A stretch of 64,000 nt of DNA from an uncultured Pseudomonadota bacterium (GCA_902826775.1 CADEHE010000004.1:416927-480926), one strand, 5' to 3'; counted from the stretch's first letter, positions 54,081-64,000 are shown. A program made the numbers and translations. Notes: generated from the letters alone by a model not told the origin.

Positions 54081-54569
54081 ATGGCACTGGTTGATTTTTT
54101 CCTAAAGGTCGAAGGCGTTGATGGCGAGTCAGGCGACGCCAAACATAAAGGCGAGATGGAGCTTTCCGGATGGAATTGGGGCGCTGAGCAGAACGGTGAC
54201 TGGCAAGCTGGTGGTGGTCTTGGCGCTGGCAAAGTCAAGGTGCAAACCTTCAATTTCACCAAGAAAGTCGATAAGGCGTCCGTCACACTTCTGAAGGCTT
54301 GCGCCAGCGGCGAACACTTTCCGAAGGCCACGCTCACGTGCCGAAAAGCAGGCAAAGAGCAGCAGGAATACCTCAAGGTCGAACTCGAAAACGTCATGAT
54401 CACGAATTACAAAGCGACAGGCAGCGGGACATCCGAAGTACTCCCTTTGGACGACGTGTCCTTGGCGTTCGAGAAGATCAATTGGATCTACAAAGCGCAA
54501 GAGTCCGCAGGTAGCCTCGGCGGTGAGGTTAAGGGTGGTTGGAACGTCAAAGAGCGAGTCGTCGTCTAG
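54081..54569 (+). CDS. hcp: T6SS inner-tube protein Hcp (TssD), copy 1
   Basis: 162 residues with the Hcp signature: MALVDFFLKVEGVDGESGDA, LSGWNWGAEQNGDW, FNFTKKVDKASVTLLKACAS and LENVMITNYKATGSG. Hexameric rings of Hcp build the tube and are secreted. AAAGGAG gives a strong ribosome site, expected for a highly made protein. The second hcp follows 114 nt later. Confidence 0.93.
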   Translation: MALVDFFLKVEGVDGESGDAKHKGEMELSGWNWGAEQNGDWQAGGGLGAGKVKVQTFNFTKKVDKASVTLLKACASGEHFPKATLTCRKAGKEQQEYLKVELENVMITNYKATGSGTSEVLPLDDVSLAFEKINWIYKAQESAGSLGGEVKGGWNVKERVVV

Positions 54570-54683
54570 CCTTTCCGACGCGGATCGTCGCGCTACGGGT
54601 AGCTTGGGCAGCCCTGGCGCGGCGACCGCCAAGTTAGAGCTTTGTCTATCGTATTCCTACCCTAACAGTACCCGGAGGCATTT

Positions 54684-55172
54684 GTGTCTATTCGAGACAT
54701 GTACTTGCGCGTAGAAGGTGGCCGCGCAGGACTAATCAGAGGTGAAGCAGTCGATGCCGACCATCTGGACGAGATCGAGTTGCTCTCGTGGAATTGGGGA
54801 ATGAATAACTCACAAACCCCAGGGGGGACGGACCGCAACCGCGCAACCTTCCAAAATCTTCGAGTCATGAAGCGAGTCGATAGCGCATCGACCGGATTGA
54901 TGAGCGCTCTTCGCTCGAACGATACCATCAAGGCAACGCTCAGCGTGCGTAAGGCCGGGCACGAGCAGATTGAGTTTTTCAGAATTAACTTGGAGCGCGG
55001 TCGAATTGTTGAACTCAACACGCACTCGGTTACCCACGATGGAGTTCCAGAGCTAATCGATGAGCTCGTCATCAGCTTTCCCAAAGTCAAAGTGGAATAC
55101 CACGGACAAGGCGGTGACGGTTTAGCGCGGGGCGCGACCACCTTCGACGCCGAAATCAGCACCGCCTCGTAA
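54684..55172 (+). CDS. Hcp-like protein, copy 2
   Basis: 162 residues starting at GTG 54684 behind CGGAGG. Same family: IRDMYLRVEGGRAGLIRGEA, LLSWNWGMNN, NLRVMKRVDSASTGLMSALR and KVKVEYHG. It differs clearly from copy 1 and has a longer acidic insertion (VDADHLDEIE) near the N-terminus. It may form mixed or alternative tubes or carry a different effector. It lies between copy 1 and tagJ. Confidence 0.85.
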   Translation: MSIRDMYLRVEGGRAGLIRGEAVDADHLDEIELLSWNWGMNNSQTPGGTDRNRATFQNLRVMKRVDSASTGLMSALRSNDTIKATLSVRKAGHEQIEFFRINLERGRIVELNTHSVTHDGVPELIDELVISFPKVKVEYHGQGGDGLARGATTFDAEISTAS

Positions 55173-55174
55173 CC

Positions 55175-55984
55175 ATGCAAACAAATAGCCCGAAGGCCGA
55201 ACAAGCCCGCGTAAGCCTGCAGCAAGGCGATCCGGAGCGCGCACTGAAACTGCTGCAAGAAGCGGTACGAACGCAAGCGTCCGACGCCAAATTGCGCGTG
55301 TTTCTTTTCCAACTGCTGGCAGTCCTTGGAGAGTGGGAACGCGCACTGGCGCAACTCAACCTCGCCAGCGATCTCGACGCCAGCGCACTTGCGATGGCGC
55401 AAGTGTATCGAGAGGCTTTGAAGTGCGAAGTACTGCGTGAGCAAGTGTTCGCCGGGGCCAAAGCACCTATGGTGTTGGGTGAGCCGGAGCAGTGGCTCGC
55501 CTTGCTGATCGAGTCGCTGCTGCGCTCGGGACGCGGTGACGAGGTTCAAGCCGACGCCCTCCGTACCGAAGCCTTCGATGCCGCCCCGAGTCGCCCCGGC
55601 GTGATCGATAGCAACACGTTCGATTGGTGCGCCGATGCCGACATGCGTTTGGGCCCAGTGTGCGAAGCGATCGTCAATGGCCGCTACTACTGGCTGCCGT
55701 TTGCACATCTTGCCAAGATCACCATCGAACCGCCTTCTGATCTGCGCGACTACGTCTGGATGCCAGCGCATTTCTGGTTCGCCAACGGTGGCGATACACC
55801 CGGACTAATACCGACGCGCTACCCCGGCTCCGAGCGCGGCGATGGACTCACGCGACTCGCCCGCACAACGACTTGGGATGAACCCAGAACCGGCGTCTAC
55901 TTCGGCAGCGGGCAACGCGTCTGGACCACCAATCAAGGCGAGTACGCTTTGATGGACGTGCGCGAACTGACTTTGGCTGCGTAG
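55175..55984 (+). CDS. tagJ: T6SS accessory protein TagJ (ImpE/HsiE-like)
   Basis: 269 residues. The N-terminal part is TPR-like (ARVSLQQGDPERALKLLQEA, QLLAVLGEWERALAQLNLA); the C-terminal ImpE domain has CEAIVNGRYYWLPFAHLAKI, PSDLRDYVWMPAHFWFANGG and GLIPTRYPGSE. TagJ links the sheath protein TssB to the ATPase ClpV in systems that have it. It starts 2 nt after the second hcp and precedes tssE by 4 nt. Confidence 0.88.
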   Translation: MQTNSPKAEQARVSLQQGDPERALKLLQEAVRTQASDAKLRVFLFQLLAVLGEWERALAQLNLASDLDASALAMAQVYREALKCEVLREQVFAGAKAPMVLGEPEQWLALLIESLLRSGRGDEVQADALRTEAFDAAPSRPGVIDSNTFDWCADADMRLGPVCEAIVNGRYYWLPFAHLAKITIEPPSDLRDYVWMPAHFWFANGGDTPGLIPTRYPGSERGDGLTRLARTTTWDEPRTGVYFGSGQRVWTTNQGEYALMDVRELTLAA

Positions 55985-55988
55985 AGCA

Positions 55989-56495
55989 ATGGCCGAACTC
56001 ACCACCAAAGAGAAGCTGCAGCCCGCATTGCTGGATCGGTTAACGGACTGGCATCCGGAGCAGAAGTCCGAGTCGCGGCTGGAGCGCATCGTCTCCGACG
56101 AACAGTTGCGCGAAGCCACGCTGCGCGACCTGACCTGGCTGTTCAATACCGTCCAAATGGAAGCCACCTCTGACCTAGGTACTGGCGAGCGCGTCAGGGC
56201 TTCCGTGCTGAACTTCGGCTTGCCATCGCTTTCCGGCAAGCAAGTATCGTTGCTCGACTGGAATGAAATCGAACGCGCGCTCAAGCGCGCGATTCTGCGC
56301 TTTGAACCCCGCATTCTCGCGGAAACTTTGCAAGTCAGTGCGGTGAAGGCTGAAGACGTCCTGCATCACCACAACGTTGTCCAGTTCAACATTCGCGGAC
56401 AGCTCTGGGCACAACCGCTGCCGATCGAACTCTTCCTCAAGACGGAACTCGATCTGGAAACGGGCGAAGCGCAGATCACTGAGCTCAAGCACTAA
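55989..56495 (+). CDS. tssE: T6SS baseplate protein TssE (gp25-like)
   Basis: 168 residues of the gpW/gp25 lysozyme-like baseplate family. Visible: PALLDRLTDWHP, LRDLTWLFNTV, SVLNFGLPSLSGKQVS and RAILRFEPRIL. It forms part of the baseplate wedge with TssF and TssG. Direct linkage with tagJ (4 nt) and tssF (5 nt) shows one operon. Confidence 0.9.
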   Translation: MAELTTKEKLQPALLDRLTDWHPEQKSESRLERIVSDEQLREATLRDLTWLFNTVQMEATSDLGTGERVRASVLNFGLPSLSGKQVSLLDWNEIERALKRAILRFEPRILAETLQVSAVKAEDVLHHHNVVQFNIRGQLWAQPLPIELFLKTELDLETGEAQITELKH

Positions 56496-56500
56496 GCGCT

Positions 56501-58447
56501 ATGACCATGGATCCGCGGCTGCTCCAATATTACGAACAAGAACTCGAGTACCTCAACGGGCTTGGGGCAGAGTTCGCGCAGCAGTACCCGAAGATCGCGG
56601 GCCGTTTGGGAATGGACGGCATCAAAGTAGCCGATCCCTATGTCGAACGTCTGCTCGAAGGCTGCGCATTCTTGAGTGCGCGCGTACGCTTGAAACTCGA
56701 TGCCGAATTCCCAACCTTTACGCAGCATTTGCTGCAGATGGTGTATCCGCATTATCTCGCGCCAACGCCGGCCATGCTCATCGCCCAGTTGCATCCCAAC
56801 TTGGGCGAACCCAACCTGGCCAAAGGCGTCGTCGTACCGCGTGGCAGCGTCATGGAACAAGCTGCTGAATCCGGCGACGCCACCCGCTGCCGCTTCCGCA
56901 CCGCGCACGACGTGACTTTGTGGCCTATTGAGGTTACTGGCGCAAAGTTTTTTTCCACGGCGAACGATCTACCGCTGAGCATGCTGCCTGTGGCAAAACG
57001 TTTCCGCAGCGGCGTTCGCCTGCAACTGCAGGCAACCGCGGGGTTCTCCTTCGGTCAACTCGATCTCGACAAGCTGCGCATCTACCTTAGCGGCACCGAC
57101 AAGATCGCGTTCCGGCTTTACGATCTCATCCAAAGCGCGAACCTTGGCGCCTTGGTTGCGACGGTGCAACAAGGTGCGGCATTGCACGAATACCTGCCGA
57201 TCACCCACGTTGCGGCAGTGGGTTTTGGCGACGATGAAGCGCTATTGCCGGCGACGCTACGTTCTTTCCAAGGCTATCGTCTGCTGCAAGAGTACTTTGC
57301 TTTTCCGCAGCGCTTTCTGTCCTTTGACGTCAGCGGCTTGCGTCGCTGTCTGAGGCGAGTGCAAGGCAATCGTGCGGAGTTGGTACTGCTGTTCGAGCAA
57401 ACCGACGCAGCGCTGGAGCAAAGCGTTGACGCGACCCACTTCGCCCTATATTGCACGCCATGCAGCAACCTCTTCTCTATGCGCTGCACGCCGATCGATG
57501 TCAACAACGCCGGCAACGAGTTCCATGTCGTGCCTGATCGTACGCGTCCAATGGATTTTGAGGTGCACAGCGTCGCGGAGGTGGGTGGTCATGGCGTCGG
57601 GGTGGGGAGCGAACAACGCTTCTTGCCCTTCTACACCCAGCTTCATCACCATGCCGACGAACAGCAACGCTACTTCACCGTCCGGCGTGAACTACGCGTG
57701 CTGTCCGAGCGGCAGATGCGCTTGCGCGGCTTCCGCTCCAGTTATGTTGGCGGCGAGATGTTCTTATCACTCGTGGATCCGGCGCACGCGCCATACGACG
57801 GCGACTTGCGCAGGCTGTCGGTCGAGGCGCTCTGTACCAACCGCGACTTGCCGCTGCAGATGTCGCTGGGGCATGGTCAGACAGACTTTCACCTTGAAGA
57901 AGCCGCCCCGGTTGAGGCCATCCGTTGCATCGCCGGCCCCTCGAAACCGCAGTCAGCATTAGTGGATGATGCCGGTCAGTGGCGCCCATGGGAAAAGCGC
58001 GCGGGCGCACGGCCCGGGTATGCAACATTGCCCTGGCGTTTGTTGAGCCATCTGAGCTTGAACTACTTGTCGCTGCTTTCCCTAGACAGCGAGCAAGGCG
58101 CAGCCGCGCTGCGCAATTTGCTCGATCTGTACGCCAACGGGCCCGCGGAAGGTAGCACCAAGCAAATCGAAGGGCTGCGCGATGTCGCCATCAAACAAGT
58201 GGTGCGACGTCTACCCCTACCCGGCCCCATCACTTACGGACGCGGTCTGCAGATCAACTTGACCGTCGACGAACAGAACTTTGTCGGTGGTAGCGCCGTG
58301 CTGTTCGGTGCCGTATTGGAGCGCTTCTTCCAACGCTACGTCTCGATCAACTCGTTCACCGAAACCGTGCTGGGCTCGATTCAGCGCGGCAACCAAGTGG
58401 ACCTAAAACAATGGGCGGCGAAATGCGGCGAAAGACCGATCATCTAA
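56501..58447 (+). CDS. tssF: T6SS baseplate protein TssF (VasA/ImpG)
   Basis: 648 residues. Family features: LLQYYEQELEYLNGLGAEFA at the N-terminus, then PHYLAPTPAMLIAQLHPN, EYFAFPQRFLSFDVSGL, FTVRRELRVLSERQMRLRGF and GRGLQINLTVDE near the end. TssF contacts the central hub and sheath. ATG 56501 or ATG 56507 could be used. The 3' end overlaps tssG by 37 nt, implying translational coupling. Confidence 0.93.
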   Translation: MTMDPRLLQYYEQELEYLNGLGAEFAQQYPKIAGRLGMDGIKVADPYVERLLEGCAFLSARVRLKLDAEFPTFTQHLLQMVYPHYLAPTPAMLIAQLHPNLGEPNLAKGVVVPRGSVMEQAAESGDATRCRFRTAHDVTLWPIEVTGAKFFSTANDLPLSMLPVAKRFRSGVRLQLQATAGFSFGQLDLDKLRIYLSGTDKIAFRLYDLIQSANLGALVATVQQGAALHEYLPITHVAAVGFGDDEALLPATLRSFQGYRLLQEYFAFPQRFLSFDVSGLRRCLRRVQGNRAELVLLFEQTDAALEQSVDATHFALYCTPCSNLFSMRCTPIDVNNAGNEFHVVPDRTRPMDFEVHSVAEVGGHGVGVGSEQRFLPFYTQLHHHADEQQRYFTVRRELRVLSERQMRLRGFRSSYVGGEMFLSLVDPAHAPYDGDLRRLSVEALCTNRDLPLQMSLGHGQTDFHLEEAAPVEAIRCIAGPSKPQSALVDDAGQWRPWEKRAGARPGYATLPWRLLSHLSLNYLSLLSLDSEQGAAALRNLLDLYANGPAEGSTKQIEGLRDVAIKQVVRRLPLPGPITYGRGLQINLTVDEQNFVGGSAVLFGAVLERFFQRYVSINSFTETVLGSIQRGNQVDLKQWAAKCGERPII

Positions 58448-59574
58448 CCTTCTTTGAAGCGCTCGCCGGGCGGCCGCAAGCATTCGACTTCATGCAGGCG
58501 ATGCGTTTGCTGGAATCCACGCACGAATCGCTGCCGCGCGTCGGTGAGGCGATCAAACCGAGCGACGAGGCTATCCGTCTTGGGCAGGAACCCGCGCTCG
58601 ACTTCGCGCCAGCAACGCTGACCAAGTTCGAGCCCGCGCGCCACGCCACCCGCCCCAAGCTGCTGACCAGGTTCTTTGGTTTTTTTGGGCCGAACGGCGC
58701 GCTGCCGCTGCACTTAACCGAATACGCCCGCGACGCGCTCGCGCCCCTGCCCGAGCGCTACCAGCTTTACGCTCGCCGCAAGAACAGTCAGCACACCCAG
58801 TCGCGGCCGAGCGCTGCGCCGTTTGCCGCTTTCTTGGATATTTTTCATCATCGCTTTCTCTCGCTGTTCTATCGTGCTTGGCGTGTGGCGCAGCCGAGCG
58901 TGCAAATGGATCGCCCAAGCAGCGACCGCTTCGCCGATTACGCCGGCGCCTTGTTCGGCGTCAGTACGCCGGGGCTGCAAAGCGCGGATACGTTGCTGCG
59001 CACCGAACGCCTCGGCGCCGCCGGCCACTTGGTGCGCCATGTGCGCAACGCCGATGGGTTGGAGGCGATTCTGCGTGATTATTTCGCGCTGCCGGTGCGC
59101 GTTGAACAGTACGCCGCCGCTTGGCTGAACCTACCGGAATCGGAGCGTACTCGTCTAGGTACTGGCTCACAATTAAGGCGTCTAGGCATGGATACGTCCA
59201 TAGGGAGACGGGTATGGGATAGACAGCATCGCATACGCTTGCACTTCGGCCCGCTGAGCTTACGCGAGTATGTCGCATGGCTGCCCAGCCACCGCGAAGG
59301 GCTCACGCGCATGACCAAGCTGCGCGATTGGCTGCGCACTTATCTTTGCTTCGAATTCGCTTGGGACATACGCCTGTCGTTAAAGCACGAGGCAATTCCG
59401 CAGGGACTGAAGCTAAGCCGCAGCCGCCGCTTGGGCTGGACGACATGGCTAGGGCAGCGCAACGACGGGCTCGACGCCAATGACTTAGTGCTCGACGTAG
59501 AAAAGCATTTGGCGCGCCGCCTGCCCGCACCGCGCATCGCGTCGACACCGTCCGCAACTTTGATGGCGGCTTAG
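58411..59574 (+). CDS. tssG: T6SS baseplate protein TssG (VasB/ImpH)
   Basis: 387 residues. Signature blocks: LTFFEALAGRPQAFDFMQAM, FFGPNGALPLHLTEYARD, FLDIFHHRFLSLFYRAWRVA, and RVWDRQHRIRLHFGPLSL. TssG joins TssF in the wedge. The start overlaps tssF; ATG 58423 is a shorter alternative. It is followed 5 nt later by clpV. Confidence 0.93.
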   Translation: MGGEMRRKTDHLTFFEALAGRPQAFDFMQAMRLLESTHESLPRVGEAIKPSDEAIRLGQEPALDFAPATLTKFEPARHATRPKLLTRFFGFFGPNGALPLHLTEYARDALAPLPERYQLYARRKNSQHTQSRPSAAPFAAFLDIFHHRFLSLFYRAWRVAQPSVQMDRPSSDRFADYAGALFGVSTPGLQSADTLLRTERLGAAGHLVRHVRNADGLEAILRDYFALPVRVEQYAAAWLNLPESERTRLGTGSQLRRLGMDTSIGRRVWDRQHRIRLHFGPLSLREYVAWLPSHREGLTRMTKLRDWLRTYLCFEFAWDIRLSLKHEAIPQGLKLSRSRRLGWTTWLGQRNDGLDANDLVLDVEKHLARRLPAPRIASTPSATLMAA

Positions 59575-59579
59575 CAACC

Positions 59580-62303
59580 ATGAGTGAAATCGGCCGCACC
59601 GCCCTTTTCGGAAAATTGAACCCCCTCGCCTACAAGGCGATGGAAAGCGCCACCGTGTTCTGCAAGTTACGCGGCAACCCGTACGTCGAGCTGGTGCATT
59701 GGCTGCACCAGATTATGAACGCGCAGGATTCTGATCTACACCGAATCACACAGCATTTCGAACTGGATGCCGGTCGCATCGCCGCCGATGTCACCGCAGC
59801 GCTCGACCGCTTGCCGCGAGGTGCGACGGCGATCTCCGATCTCTCCCCCCATCTGGAGAGCGCCGTCGAACGTGGCTGGGTGTACGGCACTTTGATGTTC
59901 GGCGAATCCCAGGTGCGCACCGGCCATCTGTTGGTCGGCGCACTCAAAACGCCAGCGCTGCGTCATGTTCTGTTCGCAGCATCGCGACAATTCGAACGCA
60001 TTGGCGCCGACACACTCGCCGACAGCTTTTCCCGCATCGTAAAGGGTTCGCCGGAAGAAGCTCTCACGGCTAGCGACGGATTCAGCACCGGCGCGCCGGG
60101 GGAAGCCAGTCAAGCGATGGCGCCGGCGCAACTCGGCAAGCTCGAAGCGCTGCGCAAGTTCGCCGTCGATTTGACCGAGCGCGCCCGCAGCGGCGAGTTG
60201 GACCCGATCAGTGGCCGCGACGAAGAGATCCGCCAGATCGTCGACATCCTAATGCGCCGCCGGCAGAACAACCCGATCTTGACGGGTGAAGCGGGCGTCG
60301 GCAAAACCGCCGTCGTCGAGGGCTTCGCCGCGCGCATCGTCAACGGCGATGTGCCGCCACCGCTCAAGGATGTGAGCATCTACACGCTCGACGTCGGCTT
60401 ATTGCAGGCCGGCGCCAGCATGAAGGGCGAGTTTGAAAACAGGTTGCGCCAAGTCATCGACGAGGTTCAGTCTTCGCCCAAACCGATCATTCTGTTCATC
60501 GACGAAGCGCATACCCTGATCGGCGCCGGCGGCGCGGCGGGCACTGGCGACGCGGCGAATTTGCTCAAGCCCGCCCTAGCACGCGGCAAGTTGCGCACCA
60601 TCGCCGCGACAACGTGGGCCGAGTACAAAAAGCACATCGAGAAAGACCCAGCCCTTACCCGCCGCTTCCAAGTTGTGCAAGTGGCCGAGCCGAGCGAAGA
60701 GAAAGCTGTACTCATGGTGCGCGGCGTCGCCTCAACGCTAGAAAAGCATCACCGCGTGCAACTGCTGGACGAAGCCCTAGAGGCGGCGGTGCGCCTGTCG
60801 CACCGCTACATCCCGGCGCGGCAGTTACCCGATAAGGCCGTGAGCCTGCTCGACACGGCATGCGCGCGCGTGGCAATCAGCCAACACGCCGTACCGCCTG
60901 AAGTCGAAGACCATCGCCGCCGCATCGAAGGGCTGCAGACCGAATTGGACATCATCGCTCGCGAAGAAGCCATCGGCGTCAACGCCAAGGACCGCCGTTC
61001 TGCTGCAGAATCAAAGCAAAGCGAAGCCCAGGCCGCGTTAACCGTATTGGAATGCCGCTGGCAAGAGGAAAAAGCTCTGGCCACGCAGATTCTGGAACTT
61101 CGCAGCCGGCTGCGCTCCGGCAGCAATAAAGTAGAAGGCACCGACTCCCCTGTCGAAAGAGCCGCCGAAACTCGCAGTGCCGGTAGCAGAGAGCAAATCC
61201 TTTCAGCAGATGAACGCCAATTGCTGCTTGGCGATTTGCGCGACCTACAGGGCAAGCTCGCCCGCCTGCAAGGCGAAACGCCATTGATCATGGCCACGGT
61301 CGACGAGCAAGCGGTCGCGGCAGTAGTGCAAGATTGGACCGGCATTCCGGTTGGCCGCATGGTCAAGAACGAAGTCGAAGCTGTGCTGAAGCTCGCCGAT
61401 ACGCTTGGGCATCGCGTCATCGGCCAACGCCATGCGCTCGACATGATTGCGCGCCGCATCCAAACCTCGCGCGCCAAGCTGGATAACCCGAACAAACCCA
61501 TCGGCGTGTTCATGCTGTGCGGCCCCTCGGGCGTGGGCAAAACCGAATCGGCGTTGGCGCTGGCCGAATCGCTCTACGGGGGCGAGCAAAACGTCATCAC
61601 CATCAACATGAGTGAGTTCCAGGAAGCGCACACCGTCTCGACGCTCAAGGGTGCGCCCCCCGGCTATGTCGGTTACGGCGAAGGCGGCGTGTTGACCGAA
61701 GCGGTGCGCCGCCGCCCCTACAGCGTAGTGCTGCTCGATGAAGTCGAAAAAGCCCACCACGACGTGCACGAAATCTTCTTCCAGGCTTTCGACAAAGGCT
61801 GGATGGAAGATGGCGAGGGCCGTTTCATCGACTTCAAGAACACGATCATCTTGCTCACCACCAATGTCGGCACAGATTTGATCGCCAGCATGTGCAAAGA
61901 CCCGCAACTCATGCCGGATGCCGACGCGCTGGCGAAGGCGCTGCGCGACCCGCTGCTGAAAGCTTTTCCGCCCGCGTTGCTGGGCCGCTTGGTGGTGATC
62001 CCGTACTACCCGCTGAGCGACGACGTGCTCAGTAACATCGTTCGACTGCAACTCGGCCGAATCAAAGCGCGCGTGGCAGCGAACCACAAAGTGCCCTTCG
62101 AATACGACGACGACGTGGTGAAGCTGATCATCAGCCGCTGCACCGAAGTGGAAAGCGGTGGACGCATGATCGACACCATCTTGACGAACACCGTGCTGCC
62201 GCGCGTCAGCCAAGAGTACCTATCACGCCTAGCGGCTGGGCAAGCACTGAAGCGCATGCGTGTTGGTGTCGCCTCCGGCGACTTTACCTATGGATTTGAC
62301 TAG
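59580..62303 (+). CDS. clpV: T6SS ATPase TssH (ClpV)
   Basis: 907 residues, a two-ring AAA+ disaggregase that recycles contracted sheath. The Clp_N domain leads to the first ATPase (Walker [10 protein letters not shown], Walker [16 protein letters not shown]), a coiled-coil middle domain (about 415-530) and the second ATPase ([24 protein letters not shown]). [20 protein letters not shown] and the YPLSD block are typical of ClpV1. Start 5 nt after tssG. No vgrG-terminator is needed between them, since a 200-bp gap follows. Confidence 0.95.
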   Translation: MSEIGRTALFGKLNPLAYKAMESATVFCKLRGNPYVELVHWLHQIMNAQDSDLHRITQHFELDAGRIAADVTAALDRLPRGATAISDLSPHLESAVERGWVYGTLMFGESQVRTGHLLVGALKTPALRHVLFAASRQFERIGADTLADSFSRIVKGSPEEALTASDGFSTGAPGEASQAMAPAQLGKLEALRKFAVDLTERARSGELDPISGRDEEIRQIVDILMRRRQNNPILTGEAGVGKTAVVEGFAARIVNGDVPPPLKDVSIYTLDVGLLQAGASMKGEFENRLRQVIDEVQSSPKPIILFIDEAHTLIGAGGAAGTGDAANLLKPALARGKLRTIAATTWAEYKKHIEKDPALTRRFQVVQVAEPSEEKAVLMVRGVASTLEKHHRVQLLDEALEAAVRLSHRYIPARQLPDKAVSLLDTACARVAISQHAVPPEVEDHRRRIEGLQTELDIIAREEAIGVNAKDRRSAAESKQSEAQAALTVLECRWQEEKALATQILELRSRLRSGSNKVEGTDSPVERAAETRSAGSREQILSADERQLLLGDLRDLQGKLARLQGETPLIMATVDEQAVAAVVQDWTGIPVGRMVKNEVEAVLKLADTLGHRVIGQRHALDMIARRIQTSRAKLDNPNKPIGVFMLCGPSGVGKTESALALAESLYGGEQNVITINMSEFQEAHTVSTLKGAPPGYVGYGEGGVLTEAVRRRPYSVVLLDEVEKAHHDVHEIFFQAFDKGWMEDGEGRFIDFKNTIILLTTNVGTDLIASMCKDPQLMPDADALAKALRDPLLKAFPPALLGRLVVIPYYPLSDDVLSNIVRLQLGRIKARVAANHKVPFEYDDDVVKLIISRCTEVESGGRMIDTILTNTVLPRVSQEYLSRLAAGQALKRMRVGVASGDFTYGFD

Positions 62304-62339
62304 ATGACGAGGCAAATGAGCCGCCCCCCTTTGCCGTCG

Positions 62340-62357
62340 TTCCCGCGCCGGCGGGAA
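62340..62357. repeat. REP-like hairpin between clpV and vgrG
   Basis: 7-bp arms TTCCCGC and GCGGGAA with a 4-nt loop. The sequence resembles a widespread dispersed palindrome of proteobacteria (TTCCCGC...GCGGGAA). It may slow or end transcription from the clpV side. It lies 36 nt past the clpV stop. Confidence 0.5.
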
Positions 62358-62503
62358 CCCAATCCTGTGCGGGAATTCCCATGGATCCTCGCCCTTGCGG
62401 AGATGGCACACTCATCAACTATCTGCGCATTAGTCGATAGAAGTGCTTACCTCACGCCGACAGCGTCAACTTGCGCGCTAGATACCACCCGCGGAGAACC
62501 CTA

Positions 62504-64000
62504 ATGCATCGCGTCATAGACATCAAGACTCCGCTGGGCGCCGACGTGCTGCGCTTGCACAGCATGCACGGCAGCGAGGAGCTGGGCCGCTTGTTCGACT
62601 ACCAGATAACGGTACTGAGCGAGAAAAACGACGTTGATCCCGACAAACTGCTCGGCCAGCCCATCACCGTCACGTTGGAGTTGCCCGATCAAAAGACCCG
62701 CTACTTCAGCGCTTACGCCACACGACTGGCCCAGGTCGGCATGATCGGCCGCTTTCACGCCTACCAAATCACCGCGCGGCCCTGGCTGTGGTTTATGACG
62801 CGCGTGACCGACTGCCGCATCTTTCAGAACAAAACTGTGCCGCAGATCATCAAGGAAGTGTTCGGCAAATATGAAGGCTTGGCGGTGTACTCGCCTGACC
62901 AATTGACCGCGAAATACCGCGAATGGGAATACTGCGTTCAATACCGCGAAACGACTTTCAACTTTATTAGCCGCTTGATGGAGCAGGAAGGTATTTACTA
63001 CTACTTCAAGCACGAAGAGAACAAGCACACCATGGTGTTGGCGGACGCGAAATCACTGCACACGCCCTACCCTGGTTACGACAAGTTAAGTTTTCTGTCC
63101 ACCGAGCAAGTCGCCCCGGACGAGGAGCACATTCACGCTTGGCACTTCGCCCGCGAAGTGCAGCCAGTAGCCTACGCAACCGAGGAATTCGACTTCAAGC
63201 GCCCAAGCTTCGAATTACGAGTTAAGAAAGAAGTCGCGCGCAACCACGCGCAAGCGAAGTTCGAGATGTTCGACTATCCGGGCGAGTACGTCCAAAAGAC
63301 GGATGGCGAGCACTACGCCCAGGCACGCATCGAAGAACTGCATTCTCAGTTCGAGTTGGCCAGCGGCTCAACCAACGCGCGCGGCCTCACGGTCGGCCAT
63401 TTAGTCAAGCTCGCCAAGCATCCGCGCGAGGACCAGAACAAGCAATACTTGGTTGTCTCCGCCAACTACAGCCTGCAGGGCGCAGAGCATGAAACCGCTG
63501 CTAGCGAGGGCGCCGCGTACTCATGCAACTTCACCGTGTTGGACAGCCGCCAACAGTTTCGCACCCAACGTCTTACGCCTAAACCCATGGTGCAAGGCCC
63601 GCAGACGGCGATCGTCGTCGGCCCCTCTGGCGATGAGATCTACACCGACCCGGAAGGTTATGGTCAAGTGAAAGTGCAGTTCCATTGGGACCGCTACGGA
63701 AAGTCCAACGAAACCAGCTCCTGCTGGGTGCGCGTATCGCACCCCTGGGCCGGGAAGAACTTTGGCGCCATTCACATTCCCCGCATTGGCCAAGAAGTCA
63801 TCGTCGACTTTCTGGAAGGCGACCCAGACCAACCCATCATCACCGGCCGCGTCTACAACAATGAACAAATGCCGCCTTGGCCGCTGCCGGCGAACAATAC
63901 CCAAAGCGGCATCCTCACGCGCTCCAGCAAAGGTGGCACGCCCGCCAATGCGAACGCGATCCGCTTCGAGGACAAGAAGGGCGCCGAGCAAGTTTGGATT
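62504..64000 (+). CDS. vgrG: T6SS spike protein VgrG (TssI), N-terminal part (cut by window edge)
   Basis: 499 codons to the right edge, from ATG 62504 with GGAG upstream. The gp27-like part has LHSMHGSEELGRLFDYQITV, QYRETTFNFISRLMEQEGIY and YYFKHEE; the gp5/OB part has YGQVKVQFHWDRYGKSNETS, CWVRVSHPWAGKNFGAIHIP and RIGQEVIVDFLEGDPDQPII. VgrG tips the injected tube and can carry effectors or bind them. The tail, where a C-terminal effector domain would appear, is outside the window. Confidence 0.93.
   Translation, partial: MHRVIDIKTPLGADVLRLHSMHGSEELGRLFDYQITVLSEKNDVDPDKLLGQPITVTLELPDQKTRYFSAYATRLAQVGMIGRFHAYQITARPWLWFMTRVTDCRIFQNKTVPQIIKEVFGKYEGLAVYSPDQLTAKYREWEYCVQYRETTFNFISRLMEQEGIYYYFKHEENKHTMVLADAKSLHTPYPGYDKLSFLSTEQVAPDEEHIHAWHFAREVQPVAYATEEFDFKRPSFELRVKKEVARNHAQAKFEMFDYPGEYVQKTDGEHYAQARIEELHSQFELASGSTNARGLTVGHLVKLAKHPREDQNKQYLVVSANYSLQGAEHETAASEGAAYSCNFTVLDSRQQFRTQRLTPKPMVQGPQTAIVVGPSGDEIYTDPEGYGQVKVQFHWDRYGKSNETSSCWVRVSHPWAGKNFGAIHIPRIGQEVIVDFLEGDPDQPIITGRVYNNEQMPPWPLPANNTQSGILTRSSKGGTPANANAIRFEDKKGAEQVWI

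Noticed and set aside
60806-62213. Long minus-strand open frames inside clpV.
   Set aside because: They mirror codon structure of clpV and have no recognisable protein features.
1-64000. CRISPR array.
   Set aside because: No series of short, regularly spaced repeats was found; the only long exact repeat is the pair inside the dockerin gene.

Overview
The window is GC-rich, gene-dense bacterial chromosome. Gram-negative traits are clear: a type VI secretion cluster, a TolC-type outer-membrane lipoprotein, D,D-endopeptidases of the PBP7 type and an Atm1-type ABC exporter. A PEP-CTERM anchored protein and the general gene style suggest an environmental betaproteobacterium. That placement is an inference; no rRNA or other phylogenetic marker is present.

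Layout. 1-9.9 kb: egtD (partial, ergothioneine synthesis) coupled to a PBP7-like peptidase, a hybrid histidine kinase, a membrane metallophosphoesterase, a second PBP7 paralogue, an Atm1-type ABC exporter, a hotdog thioesterase and a Fur-family regulator. 9.9-16.7 kb: a YidB protein, an ECF sigma/anti-sigma pair, a secreted unknown, a GGDEF protein, a beta-propeller protein and a NiCoT-like metal transporter. 16.9-21.1 kb: a 1152-residue PKD/cadherin-like repeat protein ending in a dockerin, next to a cohesin-like PEP-CTERM protein; together they look like a surface cohesin-dockerin pair. 21.2-34.9 kb: an orphan VapB with a VapC stub, a hydrolase, a three-gene copper module, a frameshifted VOC gene, Tag glycosylase, small secreted proteins, a UxaA-type dehydratase, an SDR, a DMT transporter and a D-aminoacylase-like amidohydrolase.

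34.9-37.1 kb is a small island: two direct copies of a tRNA-Cys 3' end bracket a decayed HigBA module and an intact Xre/RES toxin-antitoxin pair. Past it lie a cyclase-TPR protein, a GFA protein and an IS21 transposase fragment.

40.2-48.3 kb, all on the minus strand, is the most unusual part. An encapsulin-like (HK97-fold, Linocin_M18 family) shell protein sits in a compact operon with a small all-helical protein, a phytoene-desaturase/hydroxysqualene-dehydroxylase-like flavoenzyme, a polyprenyl diphosphate synthase and a large protein with an Ig-like part and an uncharacterised enzyme-like part. A DUF3237-type protein lies just upstream. I read this as a candidate protein compartment for isoprenoid or lipid chemistry.

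48.4 kb to the right edge is a type VI secretion operon on the plus strand: a small putative lipoprotein, a small exported protein, a PpkA-like kinase, tssA, tssB, tssC, two hcp genes, tagJ, tssE, tssF, tssG, clpV and the start of vgrG. The membrane-complex genes tssJKLM are not in the window.
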